Shown here: piece after piece, positions 33,968-43,726 of the stretch
Position numbering within the stretch: the stretch's first letter is position 1
Layout of the letters: every line of letters starts with the position of its first letter
Source of the DNA: Amycolatopsis roodepoortensis
Lineage (GTDB): Bacteria > Actinomycetota > Actinomycetes > Mycobacteriales > Pseudonocardiaceae
Assembly: GCF_014873915.1 (NCBI RefSeq)
Contig: NZ_JADBEJ010000005.1
Location: 930,001-994,000 of the forward strand
DNA length: 64,000 nucleotides
Direction: 5' to 3'
Program-made: the position numbers and the translations under genes
Notes under the pieces: model-generated
Seen by the model: the letters and a program-made list of their open reading frames with translations, nothing else
Databases searched by the model: none
What the model was told of the DNA's origin: nothing

Positions 33968-36730
33968 TCAGCCGTGCGGCGCGGTCAGAAGTGCCCGAAT
34001 CTCGTCGGCGGCGATTTGATCGCCCTCGCGCAGGCATCGGTCATAGGCCTCCCGCCACACCCGGTGCGCCTGGTCGACGTCGCCGAGCGCGAGCAGCGCG
34101 TGTCCCAGTTTCACCCGCAGCGGCACCGCCGACCTCGTCACGTGGACCTCCTCGACGAGGTCGACGGCTTCCCGGTACGTCGCGGCGGCGGCGTGGTGAT
34201 CGCCCGAGCCCGCCTGGACGGCCGCGATGGTCTCCAGGCCGGCGACGATCCGCGCGGGCTCCTTCCCCTTGCGGAACGTGTCCAGCGCTTGCCGGGCGGG
34301 TCCCCGCGCCTCCTCGAAGCGGTCGAGGCCGACGAAGGTGTCCGCGAGGTTGTTGAGTGCCATCGCGGCGGAAAGGTGGTCACCGGCGGACTCGTAGAGC
34401 CGGACGGCCTCACGCAGAGGCTCGACCGCCTCGGCGAACCGGCGCTGCCAATTGAGGGCCGACCCCAGGTTGAGCAGCGACGTGCCCTGTTCGGCGCGAT
34501 CCCCCAACTCGCGGAAAACCGCCAGCGCCGCGTAACAGTAGTCGATCTGCTTGTCGCGCTCGAAGACCCGGCCATAGCCGGTGCTCACCCCGTTGAAGCA
34601 CTTCGCCTGCAGGAACCGGTCCCCCACACTGGCCGCGCCGCGGATGGCGGTCTCTCCCATCGCGACCATCCGCCGCCAATGCCCGCGCAGGTAGAGATAC
34701 TGCCAAGACAGCTGGAAAAGCACTGCGGCTTGAACGTGTAGGCCGTGCTCGTCCACACCGAGAACGAGCCTGGCGATCGTGTCGATTTCCCGGTCGAACC
34801 AGGCGACGGCGGCGTGGTGGTCGGTGAACTCGACCACGGGCACCTCGGGAACGGCCGGGGCGACCGGCATCCGGTGCGGAGTGCCGCTGAGGTGCTCGCG
34901 CGCCCGCTCCGCGGTGAGCACGTAATGCGCCACCAGCCGTTCGATCGCGGCCTGGCCGCCGGGCAACCGCACCGCCTTGTCGCGCGCGTACTGCCGCAGC
35001 AGGTCGTGTAGTTCGAACCGATCGGGCAACCGCTGCTGGAGCATGCTGACCTCCGCCAACCGCCTGAGCGCGGCACCCGCCTCCGCCGGCGGGATCGCGG
35101 CCAGCGCGGCGACCGCGTGCTCGCCGATGGTGTCGCCGGGAAACAGGCCCAGCACATCGAACACCGCCGTCGCCTGCGAATCGAGCACGTCATACGACCA
35201 GTCGAACAGCGAACGCAGGTCGGTGTCGCGATCGTCGTCGACCGACAGCACATCCAGCCCGTGCTGGCCTGCCAGCTCGTCCCGCAGCGCCGACAACGGC
35301 CACTCCGGGTGCCGGGCGGCGTGGTCCGCGGCCAGCCGTAACGCCAGTGGCAGCCGCGCGCACAACTCCACGATCGCCGCCGCCGCGTCCGGCTCGGCCG
35401 CCACCCGTTCTTGGCCGACCTGGTCGGTGAACAACTCCAGCCCCTCGACGGGCGAGAGCAAGCCCAAGGTGACGTGCCGCGCTCCCTCCCGGGCGGTCAG
35501 GCCACGGAGTTTGCGACGGCTGGTCACCACGACCGAGCCCCCGCCGGGCAGCAACGGCCGCACCTGGGCGCTGTCACGAACGTTGTCCAGCACGACCAGC
35601 ACCCGGCGCACCGCGGACTCGGTACGCCAGAGCGCGGCCCGTTCTTCGAGATCCGCCGGGACACGCTCCGGCGGCACCCCCAGCGACCGCAACAGCACGT
35701 CCAACGCGTCCGCCGGATCGACCGGGGCACTGGGGCCGTACCCACGAAGGTTCAGATACAGCTGCCCGTCCGGGAACCGTGTCGCGACCTGGTGCGCCCA
35801 GTGCACGGCCAAGGTCGTCTTTCCGATACCGGCGGCACCGTCGACGGCGGAGATCACGACCGGTTGCCCGTCGGCTCCGCTCACCAGGCGATCCAAACCC
35901 GCCAGCTCGTCCCCACGCCCCACGAACCCGCGCACGTCACCCGGCAACTGGCGAGGCACCTGCGCCGCGGCCGGCTGCTCGGCCACGAGCGCCTCGTCGT
36001 CGCGGAGGATCGCTTGGTGCAGATCGGCCACGGCACGCCCCACGTCGAGCCCGAGTTGCTCCCGTACCAGTTCGGAGACCCGACGGTAGGCGTCCAGCGC
36101 GTCGGCCCGCCGTCCTGCCCGGTGCAGTGCCAGCATCAACCTGGCCCACAGCGACTCTCGCAGCGGATGCCGGGCCGTCAGATCCAGCAGGTCGGCGATC
36201 ACCTCCTGCCCGTCACCGCGTTCCAGGTCAACGTCCAGCATCCGTTCGCGGGCGGCGAACCAGAGCTCGGCGACCTTCGGCCCGGCCTCCGCCCGCAGGC
36301 CCGGCGACGCGACATCTTCCAACGGATCCCCGCGCCACAGCCGGACCGCCGCTTCGAGCAACGCGTACTCCCGCCCGGTGTCCCCTGCCCGTGCCGCGGC
36401 GGCCGCCGAGTCGACCAGCTCACGCAGCGCGAGCAGGTCCAGCTCGGCGGCATCGGCGCGCAGCAGGTACCCACCCTCGGTCGTCTCGACGGCGTCCGCA
36501 CCGAGGCTCCGCCGCAACCTGCTCACCAGCGTCTGAAGACCATTGCGCACGTCCAGCGGCGACTCCTCGCCCCACACGTGGTCGATCAGCTTCCACTGCG
36601 GGACGACCTGATTCGCCGAAAACGCCAGCGACGCCAACAATGCCCGCTGCCGGCCACCCACATCGACCGGCCCCTCTGCCGTCTCGACCTCGAACGGCCC
36701 CAGCACCCGGATCCGCAAAACTCGAGCCAC
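33968..36730 (-). CDS. SARP-family regulator (BTAD, NB-ARC, TPR)
   Basis: A 920-residue AfsR/SARP-type protein from GTG 36730 with GGGGGAAG upstream. Residues 1-95 are the OmpR-like DNA-binding domain (LLASLAFSANQVV; LIDHVWGEESPLDVRNGLQT). The BTAD follows (LDLLALRELV; RAGRRADALDAYRRVSELVR). An NB-ARC domain from about 260 has Walker A GAAGIGKTTLAVHWA and VLVVLDNVRDSAQV. The C-terminal third is TPR-like (ALNWQRRFAEAVEPLREAVR). Such regulators switch on secondary metabolism in Streptomyces. No biosynthetic cluster is visible; its promoter faces away from the amine island, so the target is unclear. Confidence 0.92.
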   Translation of the reverse strand: MARVLRIRVLGPFEVETAEGPVDVGGRQRALLASLAFSANQVVPQWKLIDHVWGEESPLDVRNGLQTLVSRLRRSLGADAVETTEGGYLLRADAAELDLLALRELVDSAAAAARAGDTGREYALLEAAVRLWRGDPLEDVASPGLRAEAGPKVAELWFAARERMLDVDLERGDGQEVIADLLDLTARHPLRESLWARLMLALHRAGRRADALDAYRRVSELVREQLGLDVGRAVADLHQAILRDDEALVAEQPAAAQVPRQLPGDVRGFVGRGDELAGLDRLVSGADGQPVVISAVDGAAGIGKTTLAVHWAHQVATRFPDGQLYLNLRGYGPSAPVDPADALDVLLRSLGVPPERVPADLEERAALWRTESAVRRVLVVLDNVRDSAQVRPLLPGGGSVVVTSRRKLRGLTAREGARHVTLGLLSPVEGLELFTDQVGQERVAAEPDAAAAIVELCARLPLALRLAADHAARHPEWPLSALRDELAGQHGLDVLSVDDDRDTDLRSLFDWSYDVLDSQATAVFDVLGLFPGDTIGEHAVAALAAIPPAEAGAALRRLAEVSMLQQRLPDRFELHDLLRQYARDKAVRLPGGQAAIERLVAHYVLTAERAREHLSGTPHRMPVAPAVPEVPVVEFTDHHAAVAWFDREIDTIARLVLGVDEHGLHVQAAVLFQLSWQYLYLRGHWRRMVAMGETAIRGAASVGDRFLQAKCFNGVSTGYGRVFERDKQIDYCYAALAVFRELGDRAEQGTSLLNLGSALNWQRRFAEAVEPLREAVRLYESAGDHLSAAMALNNLADTFVGLDRFEEARGPARQALDTFRKGKEPARIVAGLETIAAVQAGSGDHHAAAATYREAVDLVEEVHVTRSAVPLRVKLGHALLALGDVDQAHRVWREAYDRCLREGDQIAADEIRALLTAPHG

Positions 36731-36844
36731 CGCTTCCCCCCGCAACCGGCCTGGCCTCTTCAGTTTCTGTGCACGTCGTAGAAGATGTTCGCCTGAGTCT
36801 GTTTCACCGGCTCCATCAAGGGGCCCAGGCCGTCGGCCGGACGG

Positions 36845-37213
36845 TCACGCGCCGGGTTCTTCCTGGAGGGCACGCACCTCGACCTTGCTGCGCAGCGCAC
36901 GCGAGGCCTGCTTGGCCCACTCGATCGCGACGTCGTCGTTCTCGGCCTCGATGATCCAAAACCCGCCGAGGTACTCCTTGGCCTCGACGAACGGGCCGGG
37001 GGTCAGCACGGGGCTGTCACCGGAGTAGTCCACCGTCGTCGCGGTCGACGGCGGCTGCAGACCACCGGCGGTCACGAACGCGCCCGCCTCCTCGACGGCG
37101 GTGTTGAACGCACCGACGGCGGCGATGATCTCCTGAAGCTCCGCCGGGTCCATGTTCTCCATCGTCGGCTCCTCGGCGGAGTCGTGGGGGAGGCTCAGAA
37201 AGTACTTCGTCAT
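36845..37213 (-). CDS. YciI-like (DGPF) protein
   Basis: A 122-residue YCII-related domain: MTKYFLSLPHDSAEEP, GAFVTAGGLQPPSTATTV, then GPFVEAKEYLGGFWIIEAEN, the usual DGPF-type ending. ATG 37213 follows GGAGACGACA. These small proteins often sit beside ECF sigma factors; here it stands alone, downstream of the SARP gene's promoter side. Confidence 0.88.
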   Translation of the reverse strand: MTKYFLSLPHDSAEEPTMENMDPAELQEIIAAVGAFNTAVEEAGAFVTAGGLQPPSTATTVDYSGDSPVLTPGPFVEAKEYLGGFWIIEAENDDVAIEWAKQASRALRSKVEVRALQEEPGA

Positions 37214-37459
37214 TGTCGTCTCCTAGTCGTCTGTGCTGCCGGAAACGCTATGGGGAAGCACCGCGGGGACGCATCAGTCATCGTGACCGATGTCCGGCGA
37301 CCGATGACCGGCGCCGGACATCGGGCCAGGCCGATCTGCCCCCTTCACGCTCCCTTGTGGATTGGCTTCAGGTACCGGTGGAAAGGATTCCGCCGTCGCG
37401 GACGCTGGTGAGCGGTGGGCAGAACACGTAGGAAGCCTCACCGATCGCCGTCCACGATC

Positions 37460-37790
37460 CCGGTTCGCCGACGACGTCCGGACTCTCGATCTGGCCGGTG
37501 AACTCGGCCAGGCGTTGTCGCACGCTCTCCGCACTTGCCAGACCTACGAGGACCTGGAGGCCCCGGCGGAGCAGGCCCAGCGCCTCAACTCACTCGGCTG
37601 GTGCCATGCGCGAACACGCAGGCAAGCACCGCGAGGCCACACGACACTATGAGACCGCAGCACGCGTGCTCTGCACGCGAACGGGGACACAACAGAAGCC
37701 TCCCGTGTCCGCGCCCGAGCTGTCGAACTCTTCCACGCACAACACCGCATCGAGGAAGCGAACCGAGCGGAAAACCGCCAAGGACCGTGA
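37460..37790 (+). pseudogene. TPR remnant of a regulator or NB-ARC protein
   Basis: Pieces in three frames join up as one TPR tail: EQAQRLNSLGWCHA, then AGKHREATRHYETAARVL, then EASRVRARAVELFHAQHRIE to a stop at 37788. At least two frameshifts are needed. It resembles the C-terminus of XRE/NB-ARC TPR proteins of actinomycetes. The 5' part is missing. Confidence 0.55.
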
Positions 37791-37798
37791 ACCACGGC

Positions 37799-39844
37799 TC
37801 AGACGGTCGCGGCGTGCTTCCCGCTGGGCTGGTCTTCGGCGGCCTGATCCAGGATGCGGTTCGCGACCCGGCCGAGCGCCGCGTCCAGTTCGTCGTGTCC
37901 TTCCGGGTTCCAGTCCCGCAGCCGTTCGGCCAGCCAGGCTTTCCAAGCCCGGATGAGCTTCTCGAGTTCGGCGCGTCCCGCCTCCGTGGTGGCCCATTTC
38001 CCGGATTTGTAAGTCAGATGCCCGGTGAATTCGAGGCGCGCGAACGCGGGTTCGAAAACCTCCGGCGGGATGCCGTGACGATCGCCGATCACCGACAGGG
38101 ATGTCGGCTTGTTCCGGCGTTCCCGCAACCGGACCTGCCCCAGGCACCACAATCCGCCGGTGTCGAGTTCGCAGCCCGACCTCATGAGGACACCCGAGGA
38201 AGCCGCCTTCCCGTCGCGCGCCAGCAAACGGCCGACGGCACGCTCGAGATCCTGGTCGCCGTTGCCCGACTCCGGCATCGCGAAACCCTCGCCGAGGTCC
38301 GGTGCGGCCGCCCGCGCGGTGTCCCGCAGCGGGACCTCCTTGAGGAAGAACGCCAAGACCAGCGCGACGAGCCCAACCGGCGCGGCGTAGAGGAAAACCG
38401 TGTGCAGGGAATCGCTGTACGCCTGGATGTAGGGCGCCGACACCGGATCCGGCAAGGCGTGAAGCGCGTTCGGGACCTGGACCGCCTTCGGGTCGATACC
38501 GGGCGGCAACGGATGTTCCGCGCCCGCCGCGGCCATGTTCGACGCCAGCTGGTTGGCGTAGATCGTGCCGAAGATGGCCGCACCGAAGGAAGAACCCAAG
38601 GACCTGAGGAAAGTCACACCGGACGTGGCGACGCCGAGGTCGCGGTAGTCGGCGGTGTTCTGCACGACGATGACCAGTACCTGCATGCTCAGCCCGATCC
38701 CCAGACCGAGGACGGCGAAGTAGAGGGACATCTCCCAGAATCCACTCGTCGGGGTCAGGCGCGAAAGCAGGTACAAGCCGAGCGTCAGGCCGACCCCGCC
38801 GGCGATCGGGAAGATCTTGTACCGCCCCGTCCGGCCGACGACGTTGCCGGCGAATACGCCGGCCACCAGCAACGCGATCACCATCGGCAGCATCCGCACA
38901 CCCGAACTGGTCGCCGAGATCCCGTGGACGTATTGCAGATACGTCGGCAGGTACGACAGCGCGCCGAGCATCGCGAAGCCCACGACGAAGCTCAGGATCG
39001 CCGAAACGGTGAACACGGGATTCCGGAACAGCCGCATCGGCAACGTCGGTTCCTTCGCGCGCTTCTCCGCGAAGACGAACAGCACCAGCAAGATCACCGA
39101 ACCGATCGACATCCCGATGATCGTCGGCGAATCCCACGCGTACTGCGTACCGCCCCAGCTGGTGACCAGGGTCAGGCCGGTCGCGGCCAGTCCGATCAGC
39201 AGGATGCCGAGGTAGTCGATCACCGGCCTCGCCGCGGATTTGACGCTCGGCATCGCGCTCGCCGCCACGATCAGCACGAGGACCGCGATCGGGACGTTGA
39301 CATAGAAGGCCCATCGCCACGAAAGGTGGTCCACGAACAGCCCGCCCAGCATCGGGCCGAGCACCGTGACGACGCCGAAGACCGAGCCGAGTATGCCCTG
39401 GTACTTGCCTCGTTCGCGCAGAGGCACGACGTCGGCCACGAGCGCGGTCGCGGTGACCATCAGGCCGCCCGCGCCCAGGCCCTGCACCGCGCGGGCCACG
39501 ATGAGCCAGATCATGTCGTCGGCGAAACCGCAGAAGAACGAGCCCACCGTGAACACGATCACCGACAGCTGGAACATCAGCTTGCGGCCGAACAGATCGC
39601 CGAGCTTCCCGACGACGACGGTCATGATCGTCTCGGCGAGCAGGTAAGAGGTGATCACCCACGACAGATGCCCCGCCCCGCCGAGATCTCCGACGATCGT
39701 CGGCAACGCGGTCCCCACGATGGTCTGGTCGAGCGCCGCGAGCAACATCCCGAGCATGACCGCCGCGAACACCGCGTTCCTGCGCTTGCGGCTCAGGACC
39801 GGCGGGGCGGCGTCCGGCCTGCCGACCTCGGCGGTCCTGGTCAT
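37799..39844 (-). CDS. DHA2-family drug exporter with a C-terminal winged-helix-like domain
   Basis: A 681-residue EmrB/QacA-type MFS transporter from ATG 39844 (GAGGGGG upstream). It has 14 predicted helices; motif C-like GVVTVLGPMLGGLFVDHLSW and motif A-like GKLGDLFGRKLMF and LDQTIVGTALPTI are clear. After about residue 560 comes a cytoplasmic tail of 120 residues: RERRNKPTSLSVIGDRHGIP, FEFTGHLTYKSG-like wing (FTGHLTYKSGKWATTEAGRA) and a long helix. That tail resembles PadR/MarR winged helices. A drug exporter with such a tail could be self-regulating or simply stabilised by it. Confidence 0.9.
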   Translation of the reverse strand: MTRTAEVGRPDAAPPVLSRKRRNAVFAAVMLGMLLAALDQTIVGTALPTIVGDLGGAGHLSWVITSYLLAETIMTVVVGKLGDLFGRKLMFQLSVIVFTVGSFFCGFADDMIWLIVARAVQGLGAGGLMVTATALVADVVPLRERGKYQGILGSVFGVVTVLGPMLGGLFVDHLSWRWAFYVNVPIAVLVLIVAASAMPSVKSAARPVIDYLGILLIGLAATGLTLVTSWGGTQYAWDSPTIIGMSIGSVILLVLFVFAEKRAKEPTLPMRLFRNPVFTVSAILSFVVGFAMLGALSYLPTYLQYVHGISATSSGVRMLPMVIALLVAGVFAGNVVGRTGRYKIFPIAGGVGLTLGLYLLSRLTPTSGFWEMSLYFAVLGLGIGLSMQVLVIVVQNTADYRDLGVATSGVTFLRSLGSSFGAAIFGTIYANQLASNMAAAGAEHPLPPGIDPKAVQVPNALHALPDPVSAPYIQAYSDSLHTVFLYAAPVGLVALVLAFFLKEVPLRDTARAAAPDLGEGFAMPESGNGDQDLERAVGRLLARDGKAASSGVLMRSGCELDTGGLWCLGQVRLRERRNKPTSLSVIGDRHGIPPEVFEPAFARLEFTGHLTYKSGKWATTEAGRAELEKLIRAWKAWLAERLRDWNPEGHDELDAALGRVANRILDQAAEDQPSGKHAATV

Positions 39845-39961
39845 CGATTCCCCCTCACGTCGGGCATCCAACGTAAGACAGGCCAGGGATACGGCGCACT
39901 TCGATGATCACTCGATCCGGTGGCGCTCGCGAGGTCCGAAAAGGACCGTCCGGGTACGCGA

Positions 39962-40702
39962 TCACCAGTCCAGGGCACTGTCTTCGGTGACCGATTTCAG
40001 CGGGGTCACCGTCGCGTGGCCTTGACCGAGCAGATGGGCGTCGCTGCCCGGCGACAGCTCACCCTCGCCCGTGACGGCGGTGAGGGTGAACGCGCCGTCC
40101 TCGCCGTTCTGGACGTGACTGCGCACCGCACCGAATTCGGCCAGACCGGCGCGCTTCACCGGTCCCGTCTCGGCACGATCGGGCACGTTGAGGTTCAAGA
40201 CGGTGCCGGCGGGCAGTCCCGCGAGCTTGTCGAACAACGTCGCGGCGACCGAGACGGCGGTGTCCCAGTGGGGTCGCGGACCGGGATCCAGTCCCACATC
40301 CAGGGAAACCGCGAGAGCCCTGGCGCCGTTGATCGAGGCGGTCAGCGCCGCGCCGACCGTGCCCGAATGCAGGATCGCGCGCCCGACGTTCGCCCCGTGG
40401 TTCACCCCGGACAGGACGATCTCCGGTGGGTCGCCGAACGATCCCTGCGCGGCCGCCAAGGCGATCAGCCCGGGGTGCGCGGTGACGGCGAACACCGGGA
40501 CATCGGGCAGGCCGGGCAATTCACGCCGCTCGACCGCGACGCGGCCCTCGCCGCCGGCGCCGGTCAGGCCCGCGCTGGTTCCGCTGGCCTCCGCCGAGGG
40601 CGCGGCCACCACCACGTCCCAGCCGTGGTCCACCGCACCGCGGGCCAGCGCCGCCAGGCCCGGCGAGTCGATACCGTCGTCATTGGTGATCAGGGCGCGC
40701 AT
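39962..40702 (-). CDS. surE: 5'/3'-nucleotidase SurE
   Basis: A 246-residue SurE protein from ATG 40702. The N-terminus RALITNDDGIDSPGL supplies the metal-binding DD; VVVAAPSAEASGTSAGLTG and VLSGVNHGANVGRAILHSGT carry the other phosphate and metal contacts (Ser, Asn). SurE removes phosphate from nucleoside monophosphates. It overlaps the PfkB kinase stop by one base (TGATG), so the two are co-expressed: a kinase and a phosphatase in one operon. Confidence 0.9.
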   Translation of the reverse strand: MRALITNDDGIDSPGLAALARGAVDHGWDVVVAAPSAEASGTSAGLTGAGGEGRVAVERRELPGLPDVPVFAVTAHPGLIALAAAQGSFGDPPEIVLSGVNHGANVGRAILHSGTVGAALTASINGARALAVSLDVGLDPGPRPHWDTAVSVAATLFDKLAGLPAGTVLNLNVPDRAETGPVKRAGLAEFGAVRSHVQNGEDGAFTLTAVTGEGELSPGSDAHLLGQGHATVTPLKSVTEDSALDW

Positions 40703-41625
40703 CAGGACGCCTCCCACGGTTTCAACCGTACTCGTCCGGTCAGTTCACGCACGGCCTCATCGCTCCCCGAACCGAGACCGTGCCGGGTCACGTTGATCGC
40801 GCCGGCCGCGGCCCCGAGCTTCACCGCGTCCTCCAGTGACCGGCCTTGTGCCAGGCCGACCGCGAGCCCCGCGGTCAACGAGTCTCCGCCGCCGCGGGTG
40901 TCGACCGGGGTCAGGTCGGGTGACTCGACCAGGACCAGCCGTCCTTCGAGGTAAGCGAGCGTCTCCTCGGCCGCGCGGGACACGACGACCGCGCGCGCGT
41001 TGCCCGACGCCAGCTCTCGGCAACCGTCCGCGAGATCGGTCAGCGAATCAGATTTGGCCAGCCCGTCCTCGACCATCTCCTCGTGGCTGACCTTGATCAC
41101 CGCCGGCTCACCCGCGAGCGCACGGGCGAGCCGCTCCCCGGACAGGTCCACCACGACCGGAGTGCCGTGGGTGCCCAGATCTCGGGCGAGTCGCTCGTAC
41201 ACCGAATGCGGCACGGGCACGTCGTCCTCGTCCGGCCCGCTGAGGATCGCCACGTCCGCCCGCAAAGCCTGAACCAGGGTCAGCTCGTACAGATCGTCGA
41301 GTTCGTGCCGGGTCAACGCGTCGGCGGGCATCCTCACCACCTCGTCGCGACGGCCGTCACGCCGATCGTGCACGTAGGCGCCGTTGCGCGCCGCGACTTC
41401 ACGAACCTCGGCGGCTACACCGATCAGATGCCGCAGCACCCGTCCCGTCTCCCCGCCGAGCGCGCAGCACAACACCGCCTGCCCGCCGAGTGCGTCGATC
41501 ATCCGTGATTGCCATACCCCCTGTCCGCCCGCGTGCACGTGGACGTCCGGCGCCCCGTCCAGTTCCTCCACCGTCACCGTCAGCTGCGGAGACGGCGCGA
41601 ACACCGCCACTCGACCTTCAGTCAT
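40702..41625 (-). CDS. PfkB-family sugar/nucleoside kinase (1-phosphofructokinase-like)
   Basis: A 307-residue PfkB kinase from ATG 41625. N-terminal FAPSPQLTVTVEELDG and the glycine-rich HAGGQGVWQSRMIDALGGQA pattern match 1-phosphofructokinase/tagatose kinases. The C-terminal catalytic site TPVDTRGGGDSLTAGLAVGL has the conserved GxGD-like motif as GGGD, with the base Asp. Substrate unknown. Coupled to surE. Confidence 0.88.
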   Translation of the reverse strand: MTEGRVAVFAPSPQLTVTVEELDGAPDVHVHAGGQGVWQSRMIDALGGQAVLCCALGGETGRVLRHLIGVAAEVREVAARNGAYVHDRRDGRRDEVVRMPADALTRHELDDLYELTLVQALRADVAILSGPDEDDVPVPHSVYERLARDLGTHGTPVVVDLSGERLARALAGEPAVIKVSHEEMVEDGLAKSDSLTDLADGCRELASGNARAVVVSRAAEETLAYLEGRLVLVESPDLTPVDTRGGGDSLTAGLAVGLAQGRSLEDAVKLGAAAGAINVTRHGLGSGSDEAVRELTGRVRLKPWEAS

Positions 41626-41933
41626 ACCGGTCTCTTTACCCATTTCGCCGGGTTCCACTCGTGGGGGCGGTGCGCTCCTGGCGGGGTGGTGAGCAGCGTG
41701 ACGACCGCGACGGAGCTCGACCAGCCAGCCGCCCAGGCCGGTCACGAGTACGGATTGACCGGTCCACAAGAGACGGTAGCCGCTCACGCCATGCCGGGCG
41801 GATGCCACGTCGGGAGCGAGCGGGCCGGGTTGACGGCCAACCCGATCGGATAACCGCCGTACGCACCGCCCTCGCTTCGCCATCCAGAAAGGCGGCGTTG
41901 TCTGCGGAAATTACCCACAGAGCCTCGCCGGCG
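41626..41933. other. Intergenic, one possible MFS scrap
   Basis: No gene. On the minus strand near 41690-41790 a short frame reads SGYRLLWTGQSVLVTGLGGW, like the start of an MFS transporter, without any continuation. It may be chance. Confidence 0.35.
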
Positions 41934-42188
41934 ATGTGCTTGGCTGCTCCCGTGCTGAAGAAACTCTGCGCCGCCGCGGCGATCACCCTCCTGCCCGTCG
42001 TCATCACCACGCCCGCACGAGCAGCCACGTACTATCAGCAGACGGTCACCGGATCCACCCTGGCCCAGTGCAACGCGACCGGCTCTCAACTCGCCCAGCA
42101 GAAACGCGCCGAAGGCTACCTCGTGACCTGGACCGGCTGCGGCCACCAGAACTTCGGCTACATCGGCGTGGTCGCCTGGTCGAACTGA
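41934..42188 (+). CDS. Small secreted protein
   Basis: An 84-residue precursor from ATG 41934 (GTG 41952 also possible). Signal peptide VLKKLCAAAAITLLPVVITT ends near ARAA, leaving about 54 residues: ATYYQQTVTGSTLAQCNATG, QQKRAEGYLVTWTGCGHQNF, ending VAWSN. Two cysteines (CNATG and TGCGH) could form one disulphide. No family recognised. Confidence 0.7.
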   Translation: MCLAAPVLKKLCAAAAITLLPVVITTPARAATYYQQTVTGSTLAQCNATGSQLAQQKRAEGYLVTWTGCGHQNFGYIGVVAWSN

Positions 42189-42261
42189 TCCCGAGAGCAG
42201 CCGTCGTCGCCGCGAACAGCCGACGTCGGCGGAACCTCCCTGGTGCGCTTCCGTCCGGCCT

Positions 42262-43086
42262 CTACGCCGTAAAGAACTCCACGAGGGCGCGGCCGATCCT
42301 GCCGGGGGCGTTCTCCGTGGGGATGTGGTCCGCTTCCGGAATACGGATGAGCGTGGTTCGCGGGATCTCCGAGGCGAACTTCTCGGCGTATTCCACCGTC
42401 TCGAAGGCATCGTCCTCGCCCCAGATCAGCAACTTGGGCGTGGTGGACCGTTTCAGCGCGGGAACGAGATCCAGGGTGTAGCGGCTATCGGCCGCGCCGG
42501 CCAAGGCGAGCCAGGAGCGGCGGACCCGCGGATCGTGCCACGGATCCAGATATTCGGCGACGAGTCGCTCGGTGGCGGCACCGGCCAATGCCGAGGTCAC
42601 CGCTTGGCGGCGGGCATCGAGAAGGGTGCCGGCGATCTCCGGATTCCCGAAGCGGGCTACGTGCGGCGCGGGCCAGGAGTCGTAGGTGACCGAATTGACC
42701 AACGCCAGCCGGGACACCTCCAGACGACCGTGGACCAGGAGATGCTGTCCGATGGCGCCGCCGATGTCGTGCGCTCCCACGGCGATCGGCCCGGAAATCC
42801 TCGACGCGGACAAGAATCGCGTCACCCAGCCCGCGAGGGCCGGGACGGTGGCCGTTTCCAGGGTCAACTCGCCTCCCGAGCGTCCCAGGCCAGGGAGATC
42901 AACCGCGATGGGTCGTAGTCCCGCCTCCGCGAGGCGGCTCAGCACCGGAAGCCACACCCGGCTCCAATACGTACCGTGCAGCAGCAACACGACCGGGCCG
43001 TCCTGCTCCACGGTCAGGTAGCTGGCGGCTTCGCCATCGACCTCGACCGTGGTCCTCGACACGCCCGGTTCCGCGGTTTCACTCAT
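42262..43086 (-). CDS. Alpha/beta hydrolase with an Asp nucleophile elbow (dehalogenase/epoxide-hydrolase-like)
   Basis: A 274-residue hydrolase from ATG 43086. The HG oxyanion motif is in VVLLLHGTYWSRVW; the elbow reads VGAHDIGGAIG, with Asp where esterases have Ser, as in haloalkane dehalogenases and epoxide hydrolases. The acid lies in LLIWGEDDAFETVEYA and the His in IPEADHIPTENAPG. Single gene; physiological substrate unknown. Confidence 0.82.
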   Translation of the reverse strand: MSETAEPGVSRTTVEVDGEAASYLTVEQDGPVVLLLHGTYWSRVWLPVLSRLAEAGLRPIAVDLPGLGRSGGELTLETATVPALAGWVTRFLSASRISGPIAVGAHDIGGAIGQHLLVHGRLEVSRLALVNSVTYDSWPAPHVARFGNPEIAGTLLDARRQAVTSALAGAATERLVAEYLDPWHDPRVRRSWLALAGAADSRYTLDLVPALKRSTTPKLLIWGEDDAFETVEYAEKFASEIPRTTLIRIPEADHIPTENAPGRIGRALVEFFTA

Positions 43087-43256
43087 GGGACCAGCATGCG
43101 CGAAGGGCGCCTTCTCTCCGAGAGTCCGAAAAGACATCCATGGGTACATTTCTGCCATCGCCCGGCCCACAACCCGGAATCGGCCGACCCCGGCGGCGCC
43201 GCGACAGGACCGGACTCGGGCGCGTCGACCACCGTGCCATCCGGCCGCGACATCGG

Positions 43257-43553
43257 TCAGCCGAGGCCTTCGACGATGCGGAAATCGCGCTCGAAGCCGT
43301 CGGGAAGTTCGGCCAGCGCCTTCTGATAGGCCGCGCTCGCGCGTGCGGCGACCGCCTGTTCGAAGCTGTCGAATTCGATCAGGACGACGCGTTCGGCGAT
43401 TCCGGCTTCGTGTGCCTCGACCCGGCCACCGATACCGGCGAGCAGCCGCCCGCCCGCGCCCGCAACGGCGAGACCTGCCAGCTTGTTGTAGGCATCAAGC
43501 CTCTCGGGATCCTCGATGGTGGGGTAGACGCTGACCCAGTAGCCCTTGGGCAT
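43257..43553 (-). CDS. DUF1330 protein
   Basis: A 98-residue ferredoxin-like-fold protein: MPKGYWVSVYPTIEDPERLD, YNKLAGLAVAGAGGRLLAG, then RVVLIEFDSFEQAVAARAS and AYQKALAELPDGFERDFRIV. This is the DUF1330 pattern throughout. Function unknown. Single gene, ATG 43553 after GGAGGTTCC. Confidence 0.9.
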   Translation of the reverse strand: MPKGYWVSVYPTIEDPERLDAYNKLAGLAVAGAGGRLLAGIGGRVEAHEAGIAERVVLIEFDSFEQAVAARASAAYQKALAELPDGFERDFRIVEGLG

Positions 43554-43726
43554 GGAACCTCCAGTGTGGGGATGAGTGCATCCGGCTTACGACCAAGGCG
43601 GATGGGCGGGCGAGCCGCCCTGCCAAACCGCATGTGTTCGCGCGAGCGTCCGGCGGTGCCAGATGCGCCGATCGCGCTACGGCAATCCCAGTTGACGCTT
43701 CCTCGGCGCCGGCCACGAACCCATGG

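Noticed and set aside
33968..36730. The SARP regulator as controller of the amine island
   Set aside because: It is convergent with the rightward operon and no SARP-type direct repeats were seen at the island's promoters; the TetR palindromes explain the control better.
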